A program made the translations under genes and the position numbers. A stretch of 64,000 bases of DNA from Variovorax ginsengisoli. Its GTDB lineage: Bacteria > Pseudomonadota > Gammaproteobacteria > Burkholderiales > Burkholderiaceae_C. The notes under the pieces are model-generated. The model was given only the letters and a program-made list of their open reading frames with translations. It did no database searches and had not been told where the DNA came from. The first letter of the stretch is position 1. Every line of letters begins with the position of its first letter. The DNA is taken from NCBI RefSeq assembly GCF_030486595.1, contig NZ_JAUJZH010000007.1, forward strand, positions 1-64,000, written 5' to 3'. This document shows, in pieces, positions 1-8,230 of the stretch.

Positions 1-85
1 GAACTCATCGGTCACCACCCACGACTCAACACGTTTCGCCAAGATCTCGATCCATCGCCGCGCCCAATGCGGCTCGGATCGATAG

Positions 86-124
86 TTTACCTATTTACGG
101 ATAAGTTCTAAGCTCGTTCGAACG
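86..124 (+). promoter_or_regulatory. Possible promoter and palindrome before the alpha-CTD-like gene
   Basis: A weak -35-like TTTACC (86-91) and -10-like TAAGCT (109-114) are 17 bases apart. A perfect 10-bp palindrome, CGTTCGAACG (115-124), follows at the expected transcription start, just upstream of the ATG at 140. Such a position would suit an operator. The hexamers are poor matches to sigma-70, so this is tentative. Confidence 0.25.
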
Positions 125-139
125 CGAAAGGCGGCTTTC

Positions 140-592
140 ATGTCCTGCACGATCCGGTCGGTCAATGACCTCGCCCAACTCCCCGATGACCAGTTGCTCG
201 GTTGCCTCAAGGCGCTGCGCGCGGCCATTCATCGAGAGAAGCAGGCGCATTCGACTTTGCTTCGGGCGCACCGAATTCCGTCGGGCAGTCCCTTCGTCTT
301 CGAGTCGTTCGACTGGTTTCCGCGCCGTGCCCAGCGTTGGGATGTCGCCCAGGTCGAACCCCAGACACCGGTCGAGGAACTGCTGGTGCGTACCGGCGCC
401 CGAGAAGCGCTCAAGCGGCTGCACATCTTCTGCCTCGAGGATCTGTCGGCCATCACCGAGCGTGAACTGCTCGGCGAACAGGCGATCGGCGTCAAGACGG
501 TGGCGCGCTTGCGCGAGACGCTGGTTCGCGCCAACCTCGACTTCCTCGAAGATCCGGACGCCGGGTTCAAGACGGCTTCCCGGCGCGCCTGA
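140..592 (+). CDS. Small protein with an RNA polymerase alpha-CTD-like helix-hairpin domain
   Basis: A 150-residue cytosolic protein. Residues about 77-135 follow the pattern of the C-terminal domain of RNA polymerase alpha: PVEELLVRTGAREALKRL, then EDLSAITERELL, then a helix-hairpin-helix-like GVKTVARLRETL. That fold binds UP-element DNA and transcription factors. There is no alpha N-terminal domain, so it cannot assemble polymerase as alpha does. Residues 1-70 are basic and unrecognised, with a short helical start. AAAGG lies about 9 bases before the ATG. It converges on the zinc-ribbon gene at 609-1487. The domain assignment is from pattern reading only; a stand-alone DNA- or RNAP-binding role is inference. 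Confidence 0.7.
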   Translation: MSCTIRSVNDLAQLPDDQLLGCLKALRAAIHREKQAHSTLLRAHRIPSGSPFVFESFDWFPRRAQRWDVAQVEPQTPVEELLVRTGAREALKRLHIFCLEDLSAITERELLGEQAIGVKTVARLRETLVRANLDFLEDPDAGFKTASRRA

Positions 593-608
593 CGCGCCGC
601 CGCGGGCC

Positions 609-1487
609 TCAGCGGGCGCCTCTCGTCGAGTAGTCGAACTGCGGCCCCGGCCCGGCCGCGATCGGCGGCCCCAGGTCGTTGCCGATCGGGCTGGAAGGTG
701 CCCGCACGGCCGGGCGCGCGAAGTTGTAAAGCGGCCCGGGGCCCGGCACGACGGGGGGACCGGTATCCGCGAACCGTTGCGACGGCGTCGCCCCGCGGTC
801 GTACAGCGGCCCCGGTCCGGGCGCGATCGGCGGGCCGGGGTCCGGGTCGACGCGCAAGGGGGCGCGGTCAACGGCACTGGGTGGCGGCGCCTCGATGGGG
901 CTGCGGCGGGACGAAGCGACGGCCGTCTTGGGCCGGGCGGCCGGCCGAGGCGTCATCGCCGGTGGCGGGTCGAGGCGCGCCGCCTGCGGCACGGCCGTCC
1001 GGTCCGGCGTTGCAACGCTTTCGGCGGCGGGACCGACGCGTGCAATACCCAGTGCGTCCAAGCGGGCATCCCGCGTGGCGGCGGGCGGCGCGCTCGAAGC
1101 CGATGGCACCGGCACCGCCGAGGGAGCCCGGGGTGCGGCCGACTCCGGCACTACGAGCGTGAGGATCTGTTCCTGCAGCGGAGGTGCGCCGGGCTTGCGC
1201 GTGACATGGAAGCACCAGGCCGCGAAGCCCACCACCATGGCGAGACCGACGCACCCGGCCTTGAGCCAGAAGGCGGCGGTCTCCGCCGGAAGCACCGGAA
1301 CGGCGCTGCCGTGGCGACCGCCTTCAGCGCCGCGCGGCGCCGCGCCGGCGGCAGGGCGGATCGCCATCACGGCGTCGAGCGCGGCGGGCCCCGTGGGGGT
1401 GAATCCGGGCAGCGGATGCGCGCAGCCCACGCAGTACTTCGCCTTCGATCGATTGGCGCTTCCGCAGACATTGCAGACGACCGACAT
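609..1487 (-). CDS. Zinc-ribbon, single-pass membrane protein with Pro/Gly-rich repeats
   Basis: The 292-residue product begins with a zinc ribbon (C5, C8, C19, C22; CxxC-x10-CxxC). A low-complexity linker and one hydrophobic segment at about 72-94 follow, then a long Pro/Ala-rich tail. The tail ends with three copies of a 15-residue unit of the form D-x-G-P-P-[IV]-x-x-G-P-G-P-x-[YF]-[DN], at about 216-230, 241-255 and 271-285. The start at 1487 has AGGGGAG upstream at good spacing; the frame is open further but without a better start. The topology would put the ribbon in the cytosol and the repeats in the periplasm (inference). I do not recognise a named family. Confidence 0.7.
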   Translation of the reverse strand: MSVVCNVCGSANRSKAKYCVGCAHPLPGFTPTGPAALDAVMAIRPAAGAAPRGAEGGRHGSAVPVLPAETAAFWLKAGCVGLAMVVGFAAWCFHVTRKPGAPPLQEQILTLVVPESAAPRAPSAVPVPSASSAPPAATRDARLDALGIARVGPAAESVATPDRTAVPQAARLDPPPAMTPRPAARPKTAVASSRRSPIEAPPPSAVDRAPLRVDPDPGPPIAPGPGPLYDRGATPSQRFADTGPPVVPGPGPLYNFARPAVRAPSSPIGNDLGPPIAAGPGPQFDYSTRGAR

Positions 1488-1629
1488 GGCCACTGGCTCC
1501 CCTTGACGACAGACACAAGGGTCTACTCTGCACGGCTGCGGGCCGCTGTATGTCGGACGACGCCTACACGGTGTGTCCACGCCAGCAGTTCCAGTGCGTC
1601 AAGGCGTCGATCGTGCGCCACACCATGCC

Positions 1630-2883
1630 TCATCGGGCCTCGAGTGGTGGCGGGAAGAACTTGCGCGCTGCCACGTCGCCCTTGGGCCTGTAGAACCGAA
1701 ACGTCAGGCTGTAGCCCTGTTCCTTGGGTGTCGGGAGCCAGTTGCCATGCGGGGCCTCCTTCGGTTGCGCATCGGCAAAGTACAGCGTCAACGACCCATC
1801 CGGGCCATATTCCAGCTTGGATTCCTTGTTGAGCAGGTAGCGCTTCAGCGGGTTGGGCAGCACGCGTCGGTACACCGCGTCAACGGCGATCACGGACCAG
1901 AAATGGGTGGCATGCCGAGCCGGCAGATCTTCCTTCGTGAAGTGCATGCTGTAGGCACGGTCCCCCGACAGTGGCCTGCCCGCGGTGTCCACGAAAGCCT
2001 TGTAGTAGATGACTTCCTCAGGGGTATTGGCCCAGATGCCGCCGTAGTTGATGAGCGTACGCACCAGCCAGTCTTCGCCGTAGACGCCCGAGGTCGACGG
2101 CAGGGCCCAGGCGTTGCGGACCGTACCGTGGCCGATGTTGGGCATCGCCTTCTTGATGTCGGCGAACGCCTGCGTCCGGATCACCTCGTCGATGCGCTTG
2201 CGCTCGGCGGGCTGCCCGACGGCCCTGGCGATCGCGCGCGCGTCCGCCTGCAGCGTCTCCATGCGGGGGTTGATGTCGGCTTCGCTGTCGAGCGCCAGTT
2301 CGGCGGAGTCGAACGCCTCGACGCCAGGCAGTGCATCGATCTCGAACATCGTCGTCTGCGGCACCGCGGGGGGTGTCGGCTGGCCCGTTGCGCGGATCTC
2401 GAACTGCTGCTGCAATGCGACCGCCTCGTCCCAGTTCGCACCGAGTTCGACACGCGACAGCACGCGCATGGCCTTGACCGGTACGTCGACGCGCAGCGCG
2501 CCGGCCGGTACCTCGACGCGGCTGCCTTTCAGGCACAGCGCGAACGATCCGCTGGGGTGCTGCGGGAACACGCGTTCGTTGAGGTTCGCCACGGTCTCGC
2601 CCCAGCCGTTGAGAAACTGGACTGTGTAGTAGCGGCCTGCGATCGCCGGCACCGACACCAGGACGCAACTCGTCTCGTCCACCACGACCCAGCCTTCCGA
2701 ATAGGCCACATCGAGATTCGGATTCGGCCAGGCCACCTGGCCCGGCTTGCGGTGGACGAGCCGATTCCACTGGAAGCCTTCCTTGAAGTCCAGCTGCTGC
2801 TGGCGCAGCACCAGCAGCCGGCCCAGCAGGTAGATGTACGCGTCGCTGATCTGCGAGTCCGTCAGCATCGAGGTTGTGGCCAT
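1630..2883 (-). CDS. DUF1254/DUF1214 domain protein (shorter paralogue)
   Basis: A 417-residue protein with the DUF1254 region first (PNPNLDVAYSEGW, then PAIAGRYYTVQFLNGWGE) and the DUF1214 region last (RAYSMHFTKEDLP, GSLTLYF, GNWLPTP). Family members are common in proteobacteria and their biochemical role is not settled. No signal peptide is visible. GGAG is 6 bases before the ATG. It is the last gene of the catabolic cluster, 24 bases after the longer paralogue at 2908-4401, which it resembles in domain order. Tandem duplication followed by divergence is a reasonable inference. Confidence 0.8.
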   Translation of the reverse strand: MATTSMLTDSQISDAYIYLLGRLLVLRQQQLDFKEGFQWNRLVHRKPGQVAWPNPNLDVAYSEGWVVVDETSCVLVSVPAIAGRYYTVQFLNGWGETVANLNERVFPQHPSGSFALCLKGSRVEVPAGALRVDVPVKAMRVLSRVELGANWDEAVALQQQFEIRATGQPTPPAVPQTTMFEIDALPGVEAFDSAELALDSEADINPRMETLQADARAIARAVGQPAERKRIDEVIRTQAFADIKKAMPNIGHGTVRNAWALPSTSGVYGEDWLVRTLINYGGIWANTPEEVIYYKAFVDTAGRPLSGDRAYSMHFTKEDLPARHATHFWSVIAVDAVYRRVLPNPLKRYLLNKESKLEYGPDGSLTLYFADAQPKEAPHGNWLPTPKEQGYSLTFRFYRPKGDVAARKFFPPPLEAR

Positions 2884-2907
2884 CGTCTTCTCCAGTTGCA
2901 GCGCTCG

Positions 2908-4401
2908 TCAGTGGGAGCGCACCACGTTCGGCAGCTGGTAGCTGTTGTCGAGCAGCGGCTTCATGGGCACGTAGCTGCGCACCAGCAGGGCAAACTGGCC
3001 GTCAGGCGCGGGCAGCCAGTTGGCCTGCGCATCCCTGTCCGCGGGCGGGTCGCGGGACAGGTGCAGGGTCAGCGAGCCGTCGGCGGCGAACTTCAGCTCG
3101 TCGGCGTCCAGGTTGACCGTGCCGATGTTGGTCCGCCCGTTGGGGCTGTTCGCGAGCATGAAGTAGTCGCGGTCGTACATCGTCAAGGACCAGAAGCCGC
3201 CGCGGTCGCGATCCACCGGGGGCAGGGCGTCCTTTGGGAACCTCAGCGTGTAGCGATAGCGCCCCTGCAGGAGCGCGCCCTTGTCGTCCGTGCCGCGGAT
3301 CAGGTAGATCGCCTCGTGGAAATCATTGACGTAGATGTAGATGATGGCGGCCTGGGCGCGGCCGAACCAGTCGGTGCCCCAGGCGCCGCCGTTGTCCTGG
3401 CGTTGCCAGCCGTTGCCTGCATCGACGCCGACCTGCTCGTACCTGGCGCCAGCGTGGAGCTCGGCATCGGCGGCGAGCGCCGTGCGGTCGAGCAGGGTCT
3501 GCCAGGCGCTGTCGGATGCCCGCAGTGCCAGCAGCGTCCTGGCCTGCGCAGCCATCGCCGCGTCGTCGGCGCTGACGGCGGGGTTGAGCGCCAGTGCCTC
3601 GGCGAGCTGGTCCCAGAACCGGGTCGGGTCGACCGGCCTTGCCCGCAGCATGTCGGGATCGGCCGCCACCATCTCGGCCGTGACGCCAGGCGGGAACACC
3701 TTGTTGCGCGCACTCGCCTCGCAGTCGAAGCGCAGCGGCCCGGGCCGGTCGAGGCTTTGCGCGACCACGCCGATCTGGTTGAGCACCGCCCGCGCACGCG
3801 CCTTCGATTCGCCGGTATGGGCGGCGAAGCTGCGTCCGAACAGGCCGGCGACGTTGGTGGGGCTTCGCAGCAGGTCGATGAATCCGTCGGGCTTCTCGTC
3901 GGACCAGTTCGGGCCCACCAGCAGGAGCTTGCCCCCTGGCGTGTTGCTTGCCGAGCCCAGCTGGTGGACCACCGTGGTGAAGAGGTCGCAGATCTGGATG
4001 GTCCAGTACTGCCCCTTCGGCACGTCGCTGGGCGTCTGCACCACCACGGCCTCGCGGGTGAGGTCGACGAAGCTGACGCCATAGATGGTGTCGCTGTTCG
4101 GCGTGACCACCTTGCGCTGGGCGGGCGACATGTGGTCGTCGAGATAGCCCATCGTGTTCTTCGGCGCGCCGGGAAACAGGCCCATGGTCGCGCCGGGACC
4201 TGAGGCCTTCATCAGCTCCCAGCTGCTGGTGCGGCCGAAGGCGTCGACGGCGGGATAGGCCCAGTAGTAGACGATGCGTGCCAGCGATTCGACGTAGCGC
4301 TCGTTGGCCAACCGCGCCGGTACGCCCGCGGCATCCGGCAGATCGGGGTGCGCCGGGGTGAACTGGCGTGCGAGGTAGGGGGCTCGGGATGCGTTGGGCA
4401 T
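2908..4401 (-). CDS. DUF1254/DUF1214 domain protein (longer paralogue)
   Basis: A 497-residue protein with a DUF1254 half (RIVYYWAYPAVDAFGR, TPNSDTIYGVSFVDL, KGQYWTIQICDLFTT) and a C-terminal DUF1214 half (YRYTLRFPKDALPP, GFWSLTMYDRDYFM, NWLPAP). The ATG at 4401 has AGGAG eight bases upstream; the longer upstream reading lacks a ribosome site. No signal peptide or membrane segment is evident. It lies downstream of the SMP-30 gene on the same strand with a gap of about 110 bases, so it is probably in the same transcription unit. Function unknown; the context suggests conversion of a small organic substrate. Confidence 0.82.
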   Translation of the reverse strand: MPNASRAPYLARQFTPAHPDLPDAAGVPARLANERYVESLARIVYYWAYPAVDAFGRTSSWELMKASGPGATMGLFPGAPKNTMGYLDDHMSPAQRKVVTPNSDTIYGVSFVDLTREAVVVQTPSDVPKGQYWTIQICDLFTTVVHQLGSASNTPGGKLLLVGPNWSDEKPDGFIDLLRSPTNVAGLFGRSFAAHTGESKARARAVLNQIGVVAQSLDRPGPLRFDCEASARNKVFPPGVTAEMVAADPDMLRARPVDPTRFWDQLAEALALNPAVSADDAAMAAQARTLLALRASDSAWQTLLDRTALAADAELHAGARYEQVGVDAGNGWQRQDNGGAWGTDWFGRAQAAIIYIYVNDFHEAIYLIRGTDDKGALLQGRYRYTLRFPKDALPPVDRDRGGFWSLTMYDRDYFMLANSPNGRTNIGTVNLDADELKFAADGSLTLHLSRDPPADRDAQANWLPAPDGQFALLVRSYVPMKPLLDNSYQLPNVVRSH

Positions 4402-4510
4402 GGGTCCGCTCCTGGTTGGGGATGCCCGAGGGATTGTGGACTTCGTCCCGCCGGCGCGCCATTGCACCAGAGGGCAATCGTTGAAGGCCGGAGCGCGCTC
4501 AACCGACGGC

Positions 4511-5434
4511 TCAGGCCGGTGTTCCGCGGTGCAGCGGTACCCCAGGAATATCCAGGTCCATCTTCATGACGCATCCATGGGTCGAGTCGGTGACGAACAA
4601 GGTCGAACGCTCCGCGCCGCCGAAGGCGAGGTTGGTGATCGACGCGCCCGCCGGCCCGCGCAGCACGGCCACCGGTTCGGCTCGCGCGTTCAACACCCAC
4701 ACGTAGCCCAATCCCGGGTTGGCCACCAGCACGCGACCCGTCGTGTCGACGGCCAGGCCATCCGGTCCACTGGGCCCGTAGGAGGTGAAGAACTGGCTGA
4801 CCTTGGCCACGCTGCCGTCGGCCAGCAAGGGAACGCGCCAGACGCAATTGCCGCGCGTGACCGCCAGGTACAGCAGCTTGCCGTCGGGCGAAAGCGCGAC
4901 GCCGTTGGGACTGGGAACGTTCGACAGCAGCAGGTCGAGCTGCCCGTCGGGGCGCAGCCGGTACAGGCGTCCCGTGGGGTCGTGCAGGCCGGTCTGTCCC
5001 TGGTCGGTGAAGTAGATGCTGCCCTTCGCATCGATGACCAGGTCGTTGACGCCCTTGAAGCGTTCGGTGTTGCGGCGCTGCAGGTGCGGCGTGACGGTGC
5101 CGGTCGCCACGTCGATAAGCATGAGCCCGTTCTTGTAGTCGGTGACCAGCAGCGTGCGGGCGTCCAGAAACTTCATTCCGTTGGGCTCGCCGTCGTATTC
5201 CGCAACCTGTGACCAATGGCCCGCGGGGTCGATGCGAAAAATGCGCCCGAACGGGATGTCGGTCACGTAGAGGTTGCCCAGATCATCGAACACCGGGCCT
5301 TCGAGGAACGAGTCGGTGGGCTGGCCGCCGCGGTTGGCATCGGCCCACACGGACGACTCGCGGCGGCGCAGCGCATCCGGCATGCGGGTGAACAGTTCCA
5401 GATCCCGAACCTGCGGCGGCTGAAGGAGGAACAA
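4511..5434 (-). CDS. SMP-30/gluconolactonase-family protein
   Basis: A 307-residue six-bladed beta-propeller of the SMP-30/gluconolactonase/LRE family, whose members hydrolyse lactones with a bound divalent metal. Typical pieces are FLEGPVFDDLGNLYVTDI, EPNGMKFLDARTLLVTD, GVNDLVIDAKGSIYFTDQ and SPNGVALSPDGKLLY, which hold the expected Glu, Asn and Asp metal ligands. The proposed start is TTG at 5434, because GGAG sits six bases before it and the sequence aligns from there. It is 16 bases upstream of nothing else: the Bug gene (5451-6449) precedes it on the same strand. The lactone substrate is not predictable. Confidence 0.85.
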   Translation of the reverse strand: MFLLQPPQVRDLELFTRMPDALRRRESSVWADANRGGQPTDSFLEGPVFDDLGNLYVTDIPFGRIFRIDPAGHWSQVAEYDGEPNGMKFLDARTLLVTDYKNGLMLIDVATGTVTPHLQRRNTERFKGVNDLVIDAKGSIYFTDQGQTGLHDPTGRLYRLRPDGQLDLLLSNVPSPNGVALSPDGKLLYLAVTRGNCVWRVPLLADGSVAKVSQFFTSYGPSGPDGLAVDTTGRVLVANPGLGYVWVLNARAEPVAVLRGPAGASITNLAFGGAERSTLFVTDSTHGCVMKMDLDIPGVPLHRGTPA

Positions 5435-5450
5435 GGTGATCTCCAGGGAG

Positions 5451-6449
5451 TTACTGCTTGTCGAATGACGCGTTGGCGGCGATCTTGCCCCACAACACGC
5501 TGCTGTCGGTCAGCATCTTCGCAAAAGCAGCGGCATCCGCCATGCGCGGCTCCGCGCCCAACCCCTCCGCGAATGCCTTCATGTCAGGCGTGGCCATGGC
5601 CTTCGCGATCTCCTGCTGAAGTCTCGCGAGCACTGGTGCCGGTGTGCCTTTCGGTGCCCACAGGCCGGTCCAGTTGACGACGCTGAAGTTCTTCACGCCG
5701 GCTTCGGCGAACGTCGGCACGGCAGGCAAGGCCACCAGCCGCTTGTCGCCGCTCACGGCCAGGAGCCGCAGCTTGCCGCCCTTGACGTTGCCCATGACGC
5801 CCGGCGTCGACGAGAACTGCATGTCGATGGTGTTCGACAGCACGGCCTGGGTGGCCTCGCCCGCGCCCTTGAAAGGCACGTGCATCAGCTTCGTGCCGCT
5901 GGCCACGCCGAATGCCTCCGCAGTGAAATGCGGCGTGGTGCCGGCACCGCCCGTGCCATAGGTCAGCTTGCCTGGCGCCGCCTTCGCAGCGGCGAGGAAT
6001 TCGGCCAGGGTCTTGTACGGCGATTCGGCGTTGACCACCATGGCCATCGGCGCGAACACATACGCGCTGACCGGCACCAGGTCCTTGTCGTAGTCGAAGG
6101 GCAGCTTCTTGAAGATGAACGGCAGCAGCGAGTAGGTCGTGTCGTTGGCCATCAGCGTGTAGCCGTCGGCTTCGGCGCGAGCCGCGGCGCTGGCGCCGAT
6201 GGTGCCCGTGCCGCCGGGCTTGTTGTCGACGATGATGCTCTGGCCCATCTGTTCGGTGAGCTTCTGCGCCATCTTTCGTGTGACCACGTCCACGGCGCCA
6301 CCGGGCGGGTACGGGACGATGATCTTGATCGGCTTGCTCGGGTAGGCGGCCTGGGCGTTGGCGCCGAGCGGCGTGGTCGCGGCGAGCGCGGCGACAGCTC
6401 CGAACGCGATCATCCAGGTCAGGCTGGCGGGCGAGGTCTTCTTGGTCAT
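5451..6449 (-). CDS. Bug-family periplasmic solute-binding protein (first)
   Basis: A 332-residue secreted protein of the Bug/TctC family, the extracytoplasmic receptors of tripartite tricarboxylate transporters. The signal peptide ends near residue 33 (GANAQA). Family hallmarks follow: YPSKPIKIIVPYPPGGAVD, VDNKPGGTGTIGA and GAGEATQAVLSN. These proteins bind carboxylates such as citrate, aspartate or aromatic acids. No TctA or TctB membrane subunits occur in the window, as is usual for the many orphan Bugs of Burkholderiales. GGAGACACCC lies directly upstream of the ATG. It lies between the dehydrogenase and lactonase genes, so its ligand is probably the substrate of the cluster. Confidence 0.9.
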   Translation of the reverse strand: MTKKTSPASLTWMIAFGAVAALAATTPLGANAQAAYPSKPIKIIVPYPPGGAVDVVTRKMAQKLTEQMGQSIIVDNKPGGTGTIGASAAARAEADGYTLMANDTTYSLLPFIFKKLPFDYDKDLVPVSAYVFAPMAMVVNAESPYKTLAEFLAAAKAAPGKLTYGTGGAGTTPHFTAEAFGVASGTKLMHVPFKGAGEATQAVLSNTIDMQFSSTPGVMGNVKGGKLRLLAVSGDKRLVALPAVPTFAEAGVKNFSVVNWTGLWAPKGTPAPVLARLQQEIAKAMATPDMKAFAEGLGAEPRMADAAAFAKMLTDSSVLWGKIAANASFDKQ

Positions 6450-6477
6450 GGGTGTCTCCTGTTTTCAGTTCGGCAGA

Positions 6478-7407
6478 TCAGGCCGCGGCGACTGCCTGCC
6501 GGCCGAGCACCTCGAGCGCATTGCGGGCCGCGGCGACGCCCATGTTCACGTAGGCGTCGCTGGTGACCCCGCCGATGTGCGGGCTCAGCACCAGCCCTCT
6601 CTCGCCCTGGAAGGGGTGGCCCGCCGTCATCGGCTCGACGGCAAAGCTGTCGAGACCGGCGCTCATCACCTGGCCCGATCGAACTGCGGCCAACAGCGCG
6701 TGTTCGTCGATGAGGCCACCGCGGGCCGTGTTGACGACGATCACGCCACGCCTGCACTTCGCCAGCGTGCCGGCGTTGACCAGCTCACGATTGTCCTCGG
6801 TCAACGGGCAATGCAGCGAGATGGCATCCGAGTCGCGCCAGATGGTTTCCAGGTCCACGGTGGCAACGTACGAAGGCAGGTTCTTCGCATAGGGGTCGAA
6901 GCCGATGACGCGCATGTCCAGCGCGTCGGCCATGCGGGCGAAGCGCAGGCCGATGGCGCCCAGACCGATCACGCCCACCGTCCGGCCGGCCAGCTCGACG
7001 CTCTTGTGCGTCGCCTTGTCCCAATGACCGGCATGCATGCGTGCATCGAGCGACACCACGGATTTGGCGCAGGCCAGGAGAAGCGCCAGGGCCTGCTCGG
7101 CCACGGCCGCCGCGTTGGCACCGACCGCCGCGACGACGTCGATCCCCCGCTCCCTGGCCGCGACCTTGTCGATCGTGTCGGTGCCGCTGCCGTGCTTGGA
7201 AATGACCCGCAGCGCAGGCGCCGCGTCCATCGCGGCGGCGCCCACCTTGCTGTAGCGCACGATGATGGCGACCGGGTTGTGCTTGCGGCTCAGTGCGACG
7301 ATGTCGTCTTCGGTCGGCGTCTTGCCGGCAAAGACCACTTCGTGATCCTTCAGCAATGCCAGCGCTTGCGGTGCGAGGTCGGCACCGGTGACGAGGATGG
7401 TGCTCAC
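6478..7407 (-). CDS. D-2-hydroxyacid dehydrogenase (3-PGDH-like)
   Basis: A 309-residue NAD(P)-dependent dehydrogenase of the D-isomer-specific 2-hydroxyacid family. It has the Rossmann motif VGVIGLGAIG and the catalytic Arg (NTARGG), Glu and His (SPHIGG) in the usual order. The start chosen is GTG at 7407, which shares GTGA with the stop codon of the RraA gene, a sign of translational coupling; the longer reading would run into that gene. The pairing with an RraA-family aldolase/decarboxylase suggests the two act in sequence on a 2-oxo/2-hydroxy acid (inference). Confidence 0.87.
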   Translation of the reverse strand: MSTILVTGADLAPQALALLKDHEVVFAGKTPTEDDIVALSRKHNPVAIIVRYSKVGAAAMDAAPALRVISKHGSGTDTIDKVAARERGIDVVAAVGANAAAVAEQALALLLACAKSVVSLDARMHAGHWDKATHKSVELAGRTVGVIGLGAIGLRFARMADALDMRVIGFDPYAKNLPSYVATVDLETIWRDSDAISLHCPLTEDNRELVNAGTLAKCRRGVIVVNTARGGLIDEHALLAAVRSGQVMSAGLDSFAVEPMTAGHPFQGERGLVLSPHIGGVTSDAYVNMGVAAARNALEVLGRQAVAAA

Positions 7408-8093
7408 AGCGTCTCCCCTTCCTTCAGCACGCCGGCAGTGCGCAGCGCGGCATCGAGCCACTTGGCGGCGGTGTCGCCGCTCTTGATGGCTGCGATGCGC
7501 GCCGCCTCGTCCTTGACCTTCCTGGCCGCCAGCGGCAGCAGCGCTTCGATCTTCTCGCGCTCCACCACCACCACGCCGTCGCCGTCGCCGATCACGAAGT
7601 CGCCGGGCCGCACCGTGACGCCGCCGACCGACACCGGGTGGCCGATGCGCCCGCCGATGTTCTTGGTCGGGCCGTTCGGGTTGGTGCCGGCCGAGAACAC
7701 CGGATAGTCCATCTCGTCGATCTCGAGGCTGTCGCGGCAGGCACCATCCATGACTACGCCGGCGATGCCCAGTTGCTTGCAGGCCGTCATCATGATCGTG
7801 CCCATCAGTGCGGAGCTCAGGTCGCCCTTGCCGTCGATCACCAGCACATCGCCCGGCTTCGCCATCGCGATGGCGGCATGGATCATCAAGTTGTCGCCAG
7901 GACGCACTTCCACCGTGAGTGCCGTGCCGGCGAGCTTCATGCGCGGCCTGAGCGCCTTGATGCGGCCGTCGAGGGCGCCGCGGCGGCCGGCCACGTCGGC
8001 CAGGATGGCCGGCTGCAGTTCAGCGGCCAGCGCCACGATAGCGGCGGGGACGCGTTCGAAGTCGCGAATGATGTCAGGCAGGTTGGAGGACAT
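7404..8093 (-). CDS. RraA-family protein (HMG/CHA aldolase-like)
   Basis: A 229-residue protein of the RraA/4-carboxy-4-hydroxy-2-oxoadipate aldolase superfamily. Members either act as class II aldolases/oxaloacetate decarboxylases or, in enterobacteria, inhibit RNase E. Visible landmarks are RPGDNLMIHAAI, DVLVIDGKGDLSSALMG, GVVMDGACRDSLEID and GDFVIGDGDGVVVV. The G-x-x-x-A-x-R-D segment that positions the substrate is represented by MDGACRDS. Its place beside a hydroxyacid dehydrogenase and Bug proteins favours the metabolic role over RNase control. It overlaps the next gene by 4 bases. Confidence 0.85.
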   Translation of the reverse strand: MSSNLPDIIRDFERVPAAIVALAAELQPAILADVAGRRGALDGRIKALRPRMKLAGTALTVEVRPGDNLMIHAAIAMAKPGDVLVIDGKGDLSSALMGTIMMTACKQLGIAGVVMDGACRDSLEIDEMDYPVFSAGTNPNGPTKNIGGRIGHPVSVGGVTVRPGDFVIGDGDGVVVVEREKIEALLPLAARKVKDEAARIAAIKSGDTAAKWLDAALRTAGVLKEGETL

Positions 8094-8230
8094 GAGCTTC
8101 TTTCAGTGGGTGAAGACGGGGGGAGAGACCGGCAAAGGACGAGATGACGCGGGCATGGCTGCGCCCAGGCAGGGCCCGGTGCGGCCACCGTGCCTGCCGT
8201 CAGCGCTGCGTCACGCGTCGGTGGGTGGGG

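Noticed and set aside
1..90. An open frame on the minus strand (…RRWIEILAKRVESWVV…) running to the left edge
   Set aside because: About 30 codons, preceded by an in-frame TAG and with no good start codon. It could be the remnant of a gene or the edge of a frame-shifted one, but no family is recognisable.
1573..4203. Very long open frame on the plus strand opposite the DUF1254 genes
   Set aside because: Produced by GC-rich codon bias opposite real genes; Arg/His/Val-rich low-complexity protein, no ribosome site and no family motifs. The same holds for the long frames opposite 17400-20309 and 23858-27058.
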